DNA of 64,000 nt, taken from contig NZ_PVBN01000001.1 of the NCBI RefSeq assembly GCF_002968635.1, positions 620,001-684,000 on the forward strand, read 5' to 3'. This DNA comes from Neorhizobium alkalisoli. GTDB taxonomy: Bacteria > Pseudomonadota > Alphaproteobacteria > Rhizobiales > Rhizobiaceae. The notes beneath the pieces were generated by a model. That model was not told the origin of the DNA and made no database searches. It was given only the letters and a program-made list of their open reading frames with translations. Both the position numbers and the translations under genes were made by a program. This document shows, piece by piece, positions 63,546 through 64,000 of the stretch; the first letter of the stretch is position 1; every line of letters starts with the position of its first letter.

Positions 63546-64000
63546 ATGCGATATGACGGTCGCCTTTCACGCATGCTGCATGTGCTGATTCATATGGCCC
63601 GGCATAAAGGGGCTGCGACGTCCGATCTGATCGCGCAGATGCTCAACACCAACCCGGTCGTCGTTCGCCGCACGATGGCGGGCTTGAGGGAAAAGGGTTA
63701 TGTCCACTCCGAAAAAGGCCATGGCGGCGGCTGGACGTTGAGCCGCGGACTGGAGGAGATGACGCTCCTCGATATCTATCGGGCGGTCGGAGAGCCGCCG
63801 GTCTTTGCCGTCGGCCCTGCCTGCGACAGGCCTGAATGCCTGGTGGAGCAGGCCGTCAACAGCGCTCTTGCCGATGCCTTTGCCGAAGCGGAAAGACTGC
63901 TTCTGGAGCGTTTCGCCCATGTGACGCTGGCGGATATCGCCGCCGACTTCGATAACCGCATGGCGCGGCATCCCGCATTGGCCGGCCATGCCGGTTCAGG
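63546..64000 (+). CDS. Rrf2-family transcriptional regulator (3' end outside window)
   Basis: Open from ATG 63546 (AAGGAGAGAG upstream) to the window end, at least 151 codons with no stop. N-terminal winged helix: RLSRMLHVLIHMARHKGAATSD, NTNPVVVRRTMAGLREKGYV, EKGHGGGWTLSRG. Two cysteines (PACDRPECLVEQ) may be redox sensors. It resembles the YwnA/Rrf2 group without the IscR cluster spacing. The flavoprotein gene next to it is the probable target, suggesting a thiol-redox switch. Confidence 0.85.
   Translation, partial: MRYDGRLSRMLHVLIHMARHKGAATSDLIAQMLNTNPVVVRRTMAGLREKGYVHSEKGHGGGWTLSRGLEEMTLLDIYRAVGEPPVFAVGPACDRPECLVEQAVNSALADAFAEAERLLLERFAHVTLADIAADFDNRMARHPALAGHAGS

Overview
The window is a stretch of chromosome from an alphaproteobacterium of the Rhizobiaceae (Rhizobium, Sinorhizobium, Agrobacterium or a close relative). 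The grounds are dense GC-rich coding, the lpiA-acvB pair, the betC-betB-betA choline-sulfate pathway, a Rhizobium etli ReAV-type asparaginase, rkp/kps-type capsule export genes, a TIGR03808-like Tat protein, and two long inverted-repeat elements that look like rhizobial RIME1. The species cannot be fixed from the sequence alone. No rRNA, CRISPR array, prophage or intact insertion sequence was seen. Two tRNAs (Gln-UUG, Pro-CGG) are present.

Layout. 1-3.0 kb: 3' part of ppdK, a GNAT acetyltransferase and a VOC protein. 3.1-6.4 kb: an ECF sigma factor (SigF) with its membrane anti-sigma factor NrsF, divergent from a methionine-rich periplasmic peptide, a cytochrome b and a YedY-like molybdoenzyme. 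This matches the SigF/NrsF-MrpX-YedY1-YedZ1 reactive-chlorine defence known from Azospira. 6.4-9.4 kb: small envelope, DCC and metallo-hydrolase genes. 9.5-14.1 kb: tRNA-Gln, a broken metallophosphoesterase, and a capsule export operon (KpsM-KpsT-KpsE plus a half-length KpsC-like enzyme) with lower GC by eye. 14.4-17.9 kb: rmlCBDA for dTDP-rhamnose. 18.9-28.3 kb: sulfate assimilation, with cysHDN on the minus strand, an Rrf2 regulator with four cysteines, and the sulfate ABC transporter (sbp-cysTWA) on the plus strand. A parDE toxin-antitoxin pair and a GreA-family gene lie between the two halves. 28.5-32.8 kb: lysyl-phosphatidylglycerol synthesis and hydrolysis (short LpiA, AcvB), two envelope proteins, and vapBC. 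32.8-37.7 kb: betA, betB and betC, with a RIME-like element between betA and betB and no betI.

38-46 kb: an EAL-CBS-GGDEF protein, a quinone oxidoreductase, a probable miniature transcription unit encoding 24 residues, a Gate-domain membrane protein with a divergent Lrp regulator, a P-loop kinase, an alpha/beta hydrolase fused to a LuxR helix-turn-helix, a methyltransferase and a DUF1127 protein. 46-53.5 kb: DUF3750, ReAV-type asparaginase, DeoR regulator, DUF4406, two glutathione transferases, a LysR regulator and a Tat-exported beta-helix protein. 53.7-57.5 kb: a PAS-GAF-GGDEF diguanylate cyclase and a MarR/MFS efflux pair. 57.5-60.4 kb: the DNA-ligase-associated exonuclease and ATP-dependent DNA ligase, separated by a second RIME-like element and lacking their usual helicase and phosphoesterase partners. 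60.5-64 kb: a Tat-exported hydrolase, an SDR, a thioredoxin-reductase-like flavoprotein and a divergent Rrf2 regulator cut by the window end.

Main themes are envelope and oxidant defence, surface polysaccharide, sulfur and choline-sulfate nutrition, and small regulatory cassettes. The most interesting points are the complete SigF oxidant-defence module with two divergent SigF-type promoters, the 24-codon transcription unit at 41.1 kb, the hairpin that buries the ribosome binding site of the gene at 49543, the flippase-less LpiA next to AcvB, and the tRNA-Gln/broken-gene boundary of the capsule region.
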